DNA of 64,000 nucleotides from Nocardioides glacieisoli (GTDB taxonomy: Bacteria > Actinomycetota > Actinomycetes > Propionibacteriales > Nocardioidaceae), in the NCBI RefSeq assembly GCF_004137245.1, contig NZ_SDWS01000007.1, forward strand, positions 248,001 through 312,000, given 5' to 3'. Position 1 is the first letter of the stretch. The number at the start of each line of letters is the position of its first letter. The notes below the pieces were generated by a model. That model had not been told where the DNA came from. It saw only the letters and a program-made list of their open reading frames with translations, and searched no databases. This document shows, in pieces, positions 8,406 through 16,872 of the stretch. Both the position numbers and the translations under genes were made by a program.

Positions 8406-11400
8406 GTCACCCGACGGTAGTCGATGGGCGTACGACCCTCAGTGGCGTCGGCAGTCAGCAGGTCGAGCGCCCAGGCGACGGCATCGTCGGCCGACCACGA
8501 CTCGCTTTCGGCCTGCAATCGCGCGAACGTCTCCTCGCCCAGGGAGGAGATGGCGCTCTGCACCGACGCTCGGACGTATGCGAGATCCTCTGCGTTGGGG
8601 ATGCTGTCCATGCGGCGCCAGCTGGCCATCGCCATTCCGGTCAGCAGTGCTGACGCGGTCGGACGTTCGGCCGCAGTCAGCCGCGCGAGCTGGTGGAAGA
8701 CCTGTGCGAGAGAGCCGTTGAGTCGCACCGCGAGCAGTCCGGGCGCCGAGTCGACCGCGAGCCCCCAGGCGCGCGCGTGGTCACCCCTGAGAGAAGCGAG
8801 CTGGGCTTCGGTGAGGGCCAGCATGTCGAACCGGTGGAGGTCACCGATGCGTGCGGCGGCGGCGCGCGCTGCCGCGAGCGGCCCTGCGGCCTCGCGGTGC
8901 CGGCCCGCGTCGATCAAGGCCCTGGCGAGCGATCCCTGGACGCGGGACGTGAGCCAGTCCTCGCCGATCTCGGTGGCCAGGGAGGCTGCCTCCTGGGCCC
9001 GCACGACTCCCCAGTCCGCGGAGAGGCCGACGTCTGGTCCCAGGAGCGTGCCGTAGGCGAGCAGTGCCGCCAGCGGAGCGGGGTCCCCTGCAGCGCGCAA
9101 CCGCTGCTCCGCCTTCATCATCGCGTCGTAGACCGTCAGGCACTCGGTCTGGGTGTCCCAGATGCGTCTGAATTCCCAGTAGGTCAACCACCCTCGGCGC
9201 GGTGAGCCCGGTGGCAGGCCGGCCGAGGTGCGGGCGAGGTAGTCGAACGTGTGGTCGCCGACCTCGTGCCATGCCTCGGCGAGACCGATGATGATGTCGG
9301 CGGCCGACTCGACGCCGCCCGGGCGGCGTAACGCCCACGCGAGGGCGGCTTCGATGTTGGCTCGTTCGCGACGCACGACGGCGGACGCGCGAATCATGTT
9401 CCCGTGGCGGGGGTGCAGCTGGCGGGCCAGCTCGACGAAAGCGCCGAGATGGAGGTCGCGGGCCTCGTCCGCCCGGTCCGACACGTCGAGCCGTTCCAGC
9501 GCGAACTGCCGGATCGTCTCCAGCATCGTGACGCGCGGGGCGGCGTCGTCGGAGACTCGGACCAGGCTGGCCTCGACGAGGTCGAGGACCGTCGCGGTCG
9601 GGTCACCGTCGCTGCACGGGAACCGCGCGACCATCTCGAGGTCGACACCGCCCACGAAGAGGGCGACGACCTCGAGCATCTCCTGCTGCGCGGTCGTGAG
9701 CAGGTCGAGCGACCATCCCGCGAGGGCGCGCAGGCTGCGCTGGCGGTCCGGTCGGCCGATGCCGCCCGACACCAGGTCGAGGCTCGACTCGAGCTGGCTC
9801 GCCAGAGCCTGCGGTGAGAGCTGTCGCGATCGCGCGGCCGCGAGCTCGATCGCGAGCGGCAGCCCGTCCAGGCGACGGCAGATCCGGGCCACGGCTTCAC
9901 GATTGTCGGCGTCGATCTCGAAACCCGGCCTGGCCAGCTCGGCGAACGATGCAAAGAGGACGGAGGCGTCCGCGCTCACCCCGGAGTCCTCGAGTGGCTC
10001 GAGGGTGTGCACGCGTTCGCCGGCCACGCCGGTCGGGCGCCGCGAGGTGGCGAGGATCCGCGTCTCTGCCGTGGCAAGCAGGCGATCGACGGCGACAGCC
10101 GCCTCCGGCAGCTGCTCGAGGTTGTCCAGCACCACGAACGTGCGCTGCTCGCCCAGGTGCGCGGCAACCCCCTGTTCGTCGCGCGCGTCGGCGGGGAGGT
10201 CCAGGGCGGCGCCGATCGCAGCCCAGGCCTCGTCGAGCGTGGTGGCTGCCTCCAGCGCGACGAAGTAGACGCCTCCCGGGAACGACCCACCGATGTGCTC
10301 GGCCACCTCGACCGCCAGCCGGGTCTTGCCGGTGCCACCCGGGCCGACCAGCGTGGTGACGCCGCGACCCGACCGGGTCGCCTCATCCACCAGCGTCGCG
10401 AGCTCGGCGCGACGACCGACCAGAGGGACGGTCGTGCGCGGGAGCATCGTGCGACCGCCGAGCGAGCGGGGCGGCGGGAACGACGTCCCTGGTGGAGCGA
10501 CCTGGTGGAGGTGCTCGGGGACGACGACCTCCGGCAGCCGGTGGATCCCGAGATCCGTGATCGCCAGGCCGTCCGCGCCAAGCAGTGCCGGGTCGAGGTG
10601 CTGGACCGTCGGCCCGGTCAGGACCACCTGGCCCCCCGCGGCGGCCTGGGCAACCTGGACGACGCGGTGCACGTCCGCGCCGATGTAGTGCTGGTCGACC
10701 ACGCGAGGCGTGCCGGTGTGCACGCCGATCCGCACGTGGTCGGCCGGCACCCCGGCCACGTGGTGGTCATCGAGCGAGCGATGCGCCGCGATTGCGGCGC
10801 GGACCGCCTCAGCGGCGCTGGGGAAGGCGGCGAGGAGGCGCTCCCCGTCGGTGGGGACGGTGAGGCCGTGGTGGGCGGAGAAGGTCGACCGCAGCAGGTC
10901 CCGGTGTGCCAGCACGGCATCGCTGTACGCGTCCCCGAGCTGGCTCTCGAGCGACGCCGGCGAGTCGAGTGCCGTCGCCAGAAGGGTCAGCTCGCCCGTG
11001 GGGAGGACGCCGGTCGAGCTGCTCAGCGACGGTGCGTCGGTGAGGATCGCGCGCTGCAGCGCCTTGAGGGTCGGGCCGGGCTCGAGGCCGAGCTCCTCGC
11101 GGAGCTGGTCGACCACCTCGGCGTAGAGGGCGAGCGCGTCGACGGCGCGGCCCTGTCGGTAGAGACCCGTCATCACCGCCGCCCTCAGTCGTTCTCGGAA
11201 GGGGAGCTCGCGCACCCGGTGGGCCAGCTCGTCGGTCAGCCGGTCCAGCTGCCCGGCGTCGAGGAGCGCCTCGGCGAGGTGCTCCAGCGCCGTGGCCCGC
11301 AGCTCGGTCAGCCGGGCCGACTCCACGCGGGCGAAGGCGTACTCCTGCAGGTCGGCCATCGCGTCGCCGCGCCACAGGGCCAGGGCCTCGTCGAGCGAGG

Positions 11401-11782
11401 CGATCGCGTCCACGGCCCGACCGGAGCTGCGCAGGCCCATCGCCACCGCGACGAGCCGTTCGAGCACCAGCGAGTCGACCCGCTCCGCTGCCAGCTCGAT
11501 GCGGTAGCCGCCGCCCATCGACGCGATGGCCCGGGCGCCGAGCCGGGCGCGGAGGTGGGAGACGTACACCTGGAGCGCGTTGCGGGCGCTGGCCGGGGGT
11601 GTGTCTCCCCACAGGTCGTCCACGAGCCGGTCGACGGTGACCGTGCGCCCGGCGTCGATGGCGAGCCTCGCCAGCAGCGCCCGCTCGCGAGGAGCCAGCG
11701 TGACTGCGCCGCCGCCCCCGACGACCTCGACCGGACCGAGGAGCCGGACCCTGGGCTCGTCGGGATCGGCGCTGGTCCCCAC
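8402..11782 (-). CDS. SARP/BTAD regulator with degenerate cyclase domain and NB-ARC ATPase
   Basis: 1126-aa multidomain regulator. OmpR-like winged helix at about 10-98 (ALLARLAIDAGRTVTVDRLVDDLWG), bacterial transcriptional activator domain at about 105-250 ending in the hallmark LGLEPGPTL, then a class III cyclase-homology region (about 264-400) with RIGVHTG. In that region the metal-binding aspartates appear replaced (ATALDSP for FTDIEGS; TDGERLLAAF for EGDGFFAAF), so it is probably not catalytic. An AfsR/LAL-type ATPase follows: Walker A GPGGTGKTR (480-488), Walker B TFVVLDNLE (about 548-556), GLPLAIELAAARSRQLS, then helical repeats to the end. The GTG start at 11782 begins right before the winged helix. 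No biosynthetic cluster is nearby, so targets are unknown. Confidence 0.92.
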   Translation of the reverse strand: MGTSADPDEPRVRLLGPVEVVGGGGAVTLAPRERALLARLAIDAGRTVTVDRLVDDLWGDTPPASARNALQVYVSHLRARLGARAIASMGGGYRIELAAERVDSLVLERLVAVAMGLRSSGRAVDAIASLDEALALWRGDAMADLQEYAFARVESARLTELRATALEHLAEALLDAGQLDRLTDELAHRVRELPFRERLRAAVMTGLYRQGRAVDALALYAEVVDQLREELGLEPGPTLKALQRAILTDAPSLSSSTGVLPTGELTLLATALDSPASLESQLGDAYSDAVLAHRDLLRSTFSAHHGLTVPTDGERLLAAFPSAAEAVRAAIAAHRSLDDHHVAGVPADHVRIGVHTGTPRVVDQHYIGADVHRVVQVAQAAAGGQVVLTGPTVQHLDPALLGADGLAITDLGIHRLPEVVVPEHLHQVAPPGTSFPPPRSLGGRTMLPRTTVPLVGRRAELATLVDEATRSGRGVTTLVGPGGTGKTRLAVEVAEHIGGSFPGGVYFVALEAATTLDEAWAAIGAALDLPADARDEQGVAAHLGEQRTFVVLDNLEQLPEAAVAVDRLLATAETRILATSRRPTGVAGERVHTLEPLEDSGVSADASVLFASFAELARPGFEIDADNREAVARICRRLDGLPLAIELAAARSRQLSPQALASQLESSLDLVSGGIGRPDRQRSLRALAGWSLDLLTTAQQEMLEVVALFVGGVDLEMVARFPCSDGDPTATVLDLVEASLVRVSDDAAPRVTMLETIRQFALERLDVSDRADEARDLHLGAFVELARQLHPRHGNMIRASAVVRRERANIEAALAWALRRPGGVESAADIIIGLAEAWHEVGDHTFDYLARTSAGLPPGSPRRGWLTYWEFRRIWDTQTECLTVYDAMMKAEQRLRAAGDPAPLAALLAYGTLLGPDVGLSADWGVVRAQEAASLATEIGEDWLTSRVQGSLARALIDAGRHREAAGPLAAARAAAARIGDLHRFDMLALTEAQLASLRGDHARAWGLAVDSAPGLLAVRLNGSLAQVFHQLARLTAAERPTASALLTGMAMASWRRMDSIPNAEDLAYVRASVQSAISSLGEETFARLQAESESWSADDAVAWALDLLTADATEGRTPIDYRRVT

Positions 11783-11849
11783 CTCGCACCCCCGGCCGAG
11801 CCGGTCGGGCGCCTGGCTCGTGGTCGCGATCGTAGGTCGTCGCGGCCCG

Positions 11850-11886
11850 GCCCGACAGCCGATGCCCGGGACATCGGCTGCCGGGC
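11850..11886 (-). terminator. Hairpin after serine protease gene
   Basis: Arms GCCCGACAGCCGATG and CATCGGCTGCCGGGC (one wobble) around a 7-base loop, 25 bases past the protease stop on the minus strand. Confidence 0.65.
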
Positions 11887-11911
11887 TAGACCCGTGCGCG
11901 CCATCCGGTCC

Positions 11912-12748
11912 TCAGTCGTGGAACTGCACTCCCACGGTCTTCAGGAAGTCACGGGCGATCGTGGTGTCGACCCGGTAGGTCTGGTCGATCGCCTTGCACG
12001 GGAGGTCGCCGGTCGTCGTGATGGAGACGATCGTCCCGTTGGGCGCGAAGTGCGGGCCGCCGGAGTCGCCGTAGCAGGTGCCTCCGTTGCCGGTCGCCTG
12101 GTTCATCGAGTACGTCGCGAAGTCGCGGTTGACCGTGGTGAGCGTCTGGTAGGCCAGCATCCGGCGCTTCGGCGACAGGAAGGACTGCGTCGACTTCGTC
12201 CGGGTCTCGCGCTCGATGCCGTAGCCGACGGCGATGAACGCCCGGTGCTGCCGGCGCAGCCCCTTGTCGTCGAGAGCCCCGACAGGTGCGAGAGTCCCGT
12301 ACGTCTCCCGGATCACGTCCGCATCCAGCACGAAGGCGCCCACGTCGTAGCGGTAGTGGGCCGAGCCGAAGTACTTCGGGTGCGGCACGGGAGTGCCCGC
12401 AAGCTTGGTCACGGTCGGGTCGACCGTCCAGTCGCCGTCGGCGTCGATCACCTCGTCGAGCGTGAACCAGATGGTCGTCCCGTACTCCTCCGGGAACTCC
12501 TGTGTCTCCATGCAGTGGCCGGCAGTCAGCACGACCCGCGGGGTGACGAGTGTCCCGGTGCACAACTGGGACAGGTAGGTCTCGCCGCCCGGAGGTGTCA
12601 CCTCGATGAGGAACGACCCGACGTAGGGGTGCCGACCGGCGTCGGCCTCGCCGTACACGATGGCGTGGGCAGCCGTGGGCACCAGAAGGGCGAGCAGTGC
12701 GGCGGTTGCAGCAGTCGCACGCGCGTGGCCGGATCTCAGGAAGGACAT
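11912..12748 (-). CDS. Secreted trypsin-like serine protease (S1 family)
   Basis: 278-aa chymotrypsin-fold protease, exported by an N-terminal signal peptide (hydrophobic 13-29, cleavage after AAHA). The mature start IVYGEADAGRHPYVGS resembles the IVGG-type neo-N-terminus of trypsins. The catalytic triad is visible as H78 in TAGHC, D135 in YDVGAFVLD, and S229 in CYGDSGGPHF. The pairs C63/C79 and C225/C255 are plausible disulfides, inferred from spacing. The enzyme is probably released into the medium. It lies 81 bases downstream of the propeller gene on the same strand and may be co-transcribed with that secreted-protein group. Substrate unknown. Confidence 0.93.
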   Translation of the reverse strand: MSFLRSGHARATAATAALLALLVPTAAHAIVYGEADAGRHPYVGSFLIEVTPPGGETYLSQLCTGTLVTPRVVLTAGHCMETQEFPEEYGTTIWFTLDEVIDADGDWTVDPTVTKLAGTPVPHPKYFGSAHYRYDVGAFVLDADVIRETYGTLAPVGALDDKGLRRQHRAFIAVGYGIERETRTKSTQSFLSPKRRMLAYQTLTTVNRDFATYSMNQATGNGGTCYGDSGGPHFAPNGTIVSITTTGDLPCKAIDQTYRVDTTIARDFLKTVGVQFHD

Positions 12749-12829
12749 GAGGTTCTCCTCTCCGCGTCGCCCGGGTGACGACGGTCGGGGAGAGCGTGCG
12801 GCGAGCCGCTTAAGGCGCGCTGAAGGCCG

Positions 12830-13672
12830 TCAGTCGACGGCCGCCCAGACGCTCTCGTCGCCCTCCTCGCCGTACGACGACAGGGTGAGCACCCCGCCGC
12901 CGCAGGTCGGTTCGCCGAGGAAGGCGTTGCCGGTGGACGCGGACTCGTAGGCGACCTCGAGCGTGTGGTCGGGGGTCCAGCGCATCAGCCGGGCAGGGTC
13001 GCCCGGACCCTGCGGGTCGCGGACGAAGAAGACGGAGTCGCCGCAGGGGAGTGCAGTCCCGGTCGTGCCGGGCCCGAGGTCGAGGAACGTCCCGTCGGCG
13101 GACGCGCGGAACACTGCCTCTTCCTGGCGTCGCGGCTTCGGCACCTCCGACCAGACGGCGCCGTCGGCGGTGGCCGCGACGTCCCACGCGACGCACTCCG
13201 TCGGGCCGTCGATCGGCTGTGGCAAGCCGGCCTCGAGCAGGTTGACGGTGCGGCAGGCCGGGCGCGAGTCGTCGAAGGTCATCATCCCGATGCCGTGCTC
13301 GCTCGCCGTGAGGTTCGAGAAGCCGGTGCGTGCCGGCGCGCACCAGCCGTCCTCGCCGTTGCTGTCGGCCAGTGCGCTGGTGGCCAGGCAGTAGGCCCGG
13401 TCGTCGCCGTAGGTCGGGTAGTAGAGGTCGCCGCCGGTGAGTGCCCAGGAGCCGCCGCTGGCGGGCTCGGGCCCGACGAGCTCGCTCCGCTCGCCGGTCG
13501 CGAGGTCGACCACGTCGACGTCGCTGGGGTCGGTCTCGGCGGTGTCCTGACGGACCACGACCGCCCAGCCCTCGCTCATCAGGAGCTCGGAGATCCGGCG
13601 GCCCGGCCCCGCCGCAATGGTGAGCTGGTTGCGGATGCCTGCCACGTCCGCGGTCGAGCGGTCCTCGCTCAC
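12830..13672 (-). CDS. Hypothetical beta-propeller-like protein lacking its own signal peptide
   Basis: 280 aa. Repeated short strand pairs of the type VVDLATGERSELVG, WALTGGDLYYPTYGDD and GVLTLSSYGEEGDESVWA are typical of bladed propellers; paired cysteines in the loops suggest an extracellular fold. It has no signal peptide. It begins with a GTG that overlaps (GTGA) the stop of a 68-aa lipoprotein gene. Either translation of two proteins is coupled, or a single lipoprotein gene has been split by a frameshift near 13672: one extra base there would give a continuous lipoprotein plus propeller. No enzymatic motif was recognised. Confidence 0.7.
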   Translation of the reverse strand: MSEDRSTADVAGIRNQLTIAAGPGRRISELLMSEGWAVVVRQDTAETDPSDVDVVDLATGERSELVGPEPASGGSWALTGGDLYYPTYGDDRAYCLATSALADSNGEDGWCAPARTGFSNLTASEHGIGMMTFDDSRPACRTVNLLEAGLPQPIDGPTECVAWDVAATADGAVWSEVPKPRRQEEAVFRASADGTFLDLGPGTTGTALPCGDSVFFVRDPQGPGDPARLMRWTPDHTLEVAYESASTGNAFLGEPTCGGGVLTLSSYGEEGDESVWAAVD

Positions 13673-13875
13673 GAGCCCTGCCAGTCGGGGCCGCGCACCT
13701 GGGTGCCGCTTGGCGCGCCGGCGTCCTGCCAGTCGAGCAGGTCGGTGGTGGGCTCGACGACCGACGGCTCGTCGATCGCGCCGCCACTCGGAGCAGGTCG
13801 GGCGCCGTCGACCGTGCCGTTGCAGCCGGTCAGCGCCATCGCGAGCGCCAGCGCGATCGTCGTACGAGCCCTCAT
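13669..13875 (-). CDS. Short lipoprotein (possibly N-terminal part of the downstream propeller protein)
   Basis: 68 aa. The signal sequence MRARTTIALALAMALTGC has a lipobox (LTGC, Cys18) and a flexible Pro/Ala/Ser linker follows, ending DWQGS at the stop. It looks like the export and anchoring segment of a larger lipoprotein, and the propeller-like frame begins exactly at its end in the -1 frame. It lies 1 base after the stop of the C39-like gene, so the three genes form one unit. If real as a separate gene it would be a very small lipoprotein; a frameshifted larger gene is equally possible. Confidence 0.65.
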   Translation of the reverse strand: MRARTTIALALAMALTGCNGTVDGARPAPSGGAIDEPSVVEPTTDLLDWQDAGAPSGTQVRGPDWQGS

Positions 13876-13876
13876 G

Positions 13877-15109
13877 TCAGACGCCGAGGTTGTGCTGGAA
13901 GTGGTCGAGGTTGGCGCGGTAGGACTTGTAGGCGTTGCGCCACTGCACGCGCTCGATCGCCGGCTCGCTGGGGTCGAACCTCGACTGGTCCCACGGCTCG
14001 AAGTAGCCGATCTTGCGGTTGCCGTCGGGGTCCTGGTCGAAGCCGCGGCCGACCTGGAAGTGCCCGCTCGCGTCGTCGTCGAGGTAGGGGTAGAACTGCT
14101 TGTGCAGCACGGGGTGGAGGACGACCGGCGCGCGGTAGTCGGTGACGTGGCGCATCATCACGCGGTACCACTGCTTGAGGGTGAAGTCGCTGATGTCGAG
14201 CACGACGTAGGGGCCGGCGGCGGTCTCCTCGTCGTAGTCGGTCTTGTTGTTGATGACGCGCACCACGTCGGTGATCGCGGTGCCGGCGGACGTCGTCCCG
14301 AGGCGACGGGCCCAGTAGCCCTGGGTCTTCCGCTTGCCCTGCGAGCTCCAGCCGATGGCCTGCAGCGTCGCGGGGCCGCACCAGTAGGTCTGGTTCTGCG
14401 CCTTGGCGACCTTGCTGGTGAGGATCTTGTCCTTGATCGGGTACGACTCGCCGAACCCGCCGCGGGCGTCGATCCCCGACGACCCGGTCGTGACCTCGGG
14501 GTGCGCCTCGGCGAAGTCGTCGGGCAGCGGGACGCCCTGGATCTCGTGGCGCAGCATCCAGACCTTGCCGACGGACTGCGCGGCCATGGTGAGCTCGGCG
14601 CGCTCGGCCTCGGTGCGGGCCGCCGCGCTGAGGGCCTGGGTGCGCGCCAGTACGCCGTCCGCGTCGAGGTCGCCCGTGCGCTCGGCCCGCGCGCCGAAGG
14701 TGGGCGGCGTCTCGAGCCGGGCGGCCAGGCTCGCGCGCGACTGGTGGGTCCAGCCGAACCCGAGGCAGTAGCGCTGGCCGTCGAAGGTGGCGCAGCGGAC
14801 GGACGCCCGCGCGGTCGCCGTACGACCCTGTGCCCGGTCGAGCCCGGCGCCCGCGGCCAGCACGCGCTCGATCTCCGCCTCCATCTCGGGCGTCACCTCG
14901 CCACGACCCGCCCGGCCGACGCTCCCGGTGGTCTCCGCCGTCTGGGTGATCGTGCCGCGCTCGTCGTCAACGTCGTCCGGGAGCAGCGGCACGGCCCCGA
15001 GGGTCAGCGCCAGCGTGGCCGCGGCGATCGTGGCCGGGTGCCGCCACAGCGGGCGGGAGGTGTCGTCCGAGGCGATGCGGTGGGCGATGAGGCGGGGAAG
15101 CACGGGCAT
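13877..15109 (-). CDS. Secreted C39-like (papain-fold) cysteine peptidase candidate
   Basis: 410 aa with an N-terminal hydrophobic segment at about 26-43 for export or anchoring, a low-complexity region, and a C-terminal domain of about 190 residues with the layout of peptidase C39-like proteins. C244 lies in QTYWCGPATLQAIGW (compare the Q-xxx-CGP-A/T motif), H350 in SGHFQVGRGFD, and an acidic/amide partner in YFEPWDQ (D374). The middle segment RASVRCATFDGQRYCLGFGWTH carries two cysteines. Bacteriocin-processing C39 domains are fused to ABC transporters; this one is free-standing and extracytoplasmic, as in other actinobacterial cell-surface peptidase-like proteins. Substrate unknown. Confidence 0.8.
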   Translation of the reverse strand: MPVLPRLIAHRIASDDTSRPLWRHPATIAAATLALTLGAVPLLPDDVDDERGTITQTAETTGSVGRAGRGEVTPEMEAEIERVLAAGAGLDRAQGRTATARASVRCATFDGQRYCLGFGWTHQSRASLAARLETPPTFGARAERTGDLDADGVLARTQALSAAARTEAERAELTMAAQSVGKVWMLRHEIQGVPLPDDFAEAHPEVTTGSSGIDARGGFGESYPIKDKILTSKVAKAQNQTYWCGPATLQAIGWSSQGKRKTQGYWARRLGTTSAGTAITDVVRVINNKTDYDEETAAGPYVVLDISDFTLKQWYRVMMRHVTDYRAPVVLHPVLHKQFYPYLDDDASGHFQVGRGFDQDPDGNRKIGYFEPWDQSRFDPSEPAIERVQWRNAYKSYRANLDHFQHNLGV

Positions 15110-15262
15110 GGGGAAGGCCTTCGATCCGAGAATGCGGACGCCTCACTGTCCTCTCTGGTCACACCAGGCGCAAGTTCCCCACGCGCCTCAGCCTCGATCG
15201 GGTCGAGTGCGCTTGGGGCAGTAGTCGCTGCAGCGCCTCGCACTCGACCTGCAGGCAAGAAG

Positions 15263-15338
15263 TGGAGCGGATGACGAGATTCGAACTCGCGACATCGACC
15301 TTGGGAAGGTCGCGCTCTACCAGCTGAGCTACATCCGC
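15263..15338 (-). tRNA. tRNA-Gly (anticodon CCC)
   Basis: Full cloverleaf on the minus strand: acceptor GCGGATG/CATCCGC, D-arm GCTC...GAGC, anticodon stem CGACC/GGTCG with loop TTCCCAA, T-arm GCGAG TTCGAAT CTCGT. CCA is encoded at the 3' end (15263-15265). It reads the GGG codon. Confidence 0.97.
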
Positions 15339-15365
15339 ATGCCGTCCGTGGACGGCTCAGGAATG

Positions 15366-16139
15366 CTACCTGACCTGCAACTGCACCCTGGACAGTGCTG
15401 GATGCTTGGCGGAGACGGTGTCGCCCGAGGAGCGGCCGGTGATCCGGCGGTGCACCCACGGCACGAGGAACTCGCGGGTCCACTGCGCGTTCGCGGCCCA
15501 GGTCTCGCGGCGGCGGAGGACGGGCAGCGGCTCGAGCTCGACGGGCGGGATCGTGTGCGTCACGCCGATCGCGTCGAGCACGGCGCGTGCGATGTAGGTG
15601 TGGCCGAAGGAGTTGAGGTGCATCCGGTCGGTGTCCATCGCGGCGGTGATCTCGACCTCGCGCATCCGCCACATGTCGACGAGGGTCACGTCGTGGCGGT
15701 CGGCAATCTCGCGCACCCACTCGTTGAAGATCGCCATCCGCCCGCGCATCGGTCCGTAGATCCCGCCCGCGCCCGGGTCGTAGACGGTGAACATCACCAC
15801 GCGCGCACCCGTGGCGACCAGGCGCGCGACCGCGGCGTCGTACGTCGCTGCGAGGGCGTCGATGTCGACCCGCGGCCGGAGCACGTCGTTGCCGCCGCCG
15901 TGGACGGTGATCAGGTCGGGCTCCAGCGCGATCGCCGCGTCGACCTGCTCGGCGACGATCGGCGCGAGCTTGCGGCCGCGGATCGCGAGGTTGGCGTAGC
16001 CGAAGTCGTCGGTCTGCGTCGCGAGCACCTCGGCGACGCGGTCGGCCCAGCCGCGCAGTCCGTTGGGGCGCGAGGGGTCGGGGTCGCCGACGCCCTCGGT
16101 GAACGAGTCGCCGAGGGCGACGTAGCGGTGGAAGGTCAC
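15366..16139 (-). CDS. SGNH/GDSL-family hydrolase, cytoplasmic
   Basis: 257-aa alpha/beta esterase of the GDSL type. Block I is VALGDSFTEG with nucleophile S12; G52/N50 lie near ANLAIRGR; block III is GGGNDVL with N84; block V is DTDRMHLNSFGH with D171 and H174. No signal peptide is present, so it acts inside the cell, unlike the secreted SGNH protein at 42307-43110. About 55 residues follow the catalytic domain, a C-terminal extension seen in actinobacterial relatives. The GTG start is 56 bases from the divergent dcd gene. The natural ester substrate is unknown. Confidence 0.9.
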   Translation of the reverse strand: MTFHRYVALGDSFTEGVGDPDPSRPNGLRGWADRVAEVLATQTDDFGYANLAIRGRKLAPIVAEQVDAAIALEPDLITVHGGGNDVLRPRVDIDALAATYDAAVARLVATGARVVMFTVYDPGAGGIYGPMRGRMAIFNEWVREIADRHDVTLVDMWRMREVEITAAMDTDRMHLNSFGHTYIARAVLDAIGVTHTIPPVELEPLPVLRRRETWAANAQWTREFLVPWVHRRITGRSSGDTVSAKHPALSRVQLQVR

Positions 16140-16195
16140 CGATCCATTGTGGCGACCCGTTCCCCGGGGGAGAAAACGGCCGCTAGGTTGGCCGC

Positions 16196-16771
16196 GTGCT
16201 GCTCTCTGATCGCGACATCCTCGCTGAGATCGACGCCGGCCGGATCGCGCTGGACCCGTGGGACCCGCAGATGCTGCAGCCGTCGAGCATCGACGTACGC
16301 CTCGACCGGTTCTTCCGGGTCTTCGAGAACCACCGCTACCCCCACATCGACCCGGCCGCCGACCAGTCCGAGCTCACGCGGGAGGTCGAGCCGGAGGGCG
16401 ACGAGCCGTTCATCCTGCACCCGGGCGAGTTCGTCCTCGGGTCGACGTACGAGGTGGTGTCGCTGCCCGACGACGTCGCCGCGCGCGTCGAGGGCAAGTC
16501 GTCGCTCGGCCGGCTGGGCCTGCTCACGCACGCGACCGCCGGCTTCGTCGACCCCGGCTTCTCCGGCCACGTGACCCTCGAGCTCGCCAACGTCGCGACG
16601 CTGCCGATCAAGCTCTACCCGGGGATGAAGATCGGCCAGTTCTGCTTCTTCCGGCTCTCCTCGCCGAGCCAGCACCCCTACGGCTCGGAGAAGTACGGCT
16701 CGCGCTACCAGGGCCAACGCGGACCGACGCCGAGCCGGTCCTTCCAGGGGTTCCACCGCACGGAGATCTAG
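16196..16771 (+). CDS. dcd: dCTP deaminase
   Basis: 191 aa, the normal length for dCTP deaminase; it supplies dUMP/dUTP for thymidylate synthesis. Family blocks are [17 protein letters not shown], the nucleotide-site [20 protein letters not shown], the signature [35 protein letters not shown], and the C-terminal [16 protein letters not shown]. Actinobacterial relatives, such as the M. tuberculosis enzyme, are bifunctional dCTP deaminase/dUTPases; this protein may be too, though the sequence alone does not decide it. The GTG start at 16196 coincides with the family N-terminus. Confidence 0.96.
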   Translation: MLLSDRDILAEIDAGRIALDPWDPQMLQPSSIDVRLDRFFRVFENHRYPHIDPAADQSELTREVEPEGDEPFILHPGEFVLGSTYEVVSLPDDVAARVEGKSSLGRLGLLTHATAGFVDPGFSGHVTLELANVATLPIKLYPGMKIGQFCFFRLSSPSQHPYGSEKYGSRYQGQRGPTPSRSFQGFHRTEI

Positions 16772-16824
16772 TCCGGATCGTGGATTAGGACACACCCGCG
16801 TTGCGTTAATGCCGGTGGGCGTGG

Positions 16825-16843
16825 TTAGGCTGGCCTTACTTAG
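16825..16843 (+). promoter_or_regulatory. DtxR/IdeR-type iron box
   Basis: The 19-base sequence TTAGGCTGGCCTTACTTAG matches the DtxR/IdeR consensus TTAGGTTAGCCTAACCTAA at 14 of 19 positions and lies 30 bases before the ATG of the iron-uptake operon. Repression by iron-loaded IdeR is inferred from the site and the genes it precedes. Confidence 0.75.
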
Positions 16844-16872
16844 GTCACCCTCACCACCTCCACGGAGCATCG

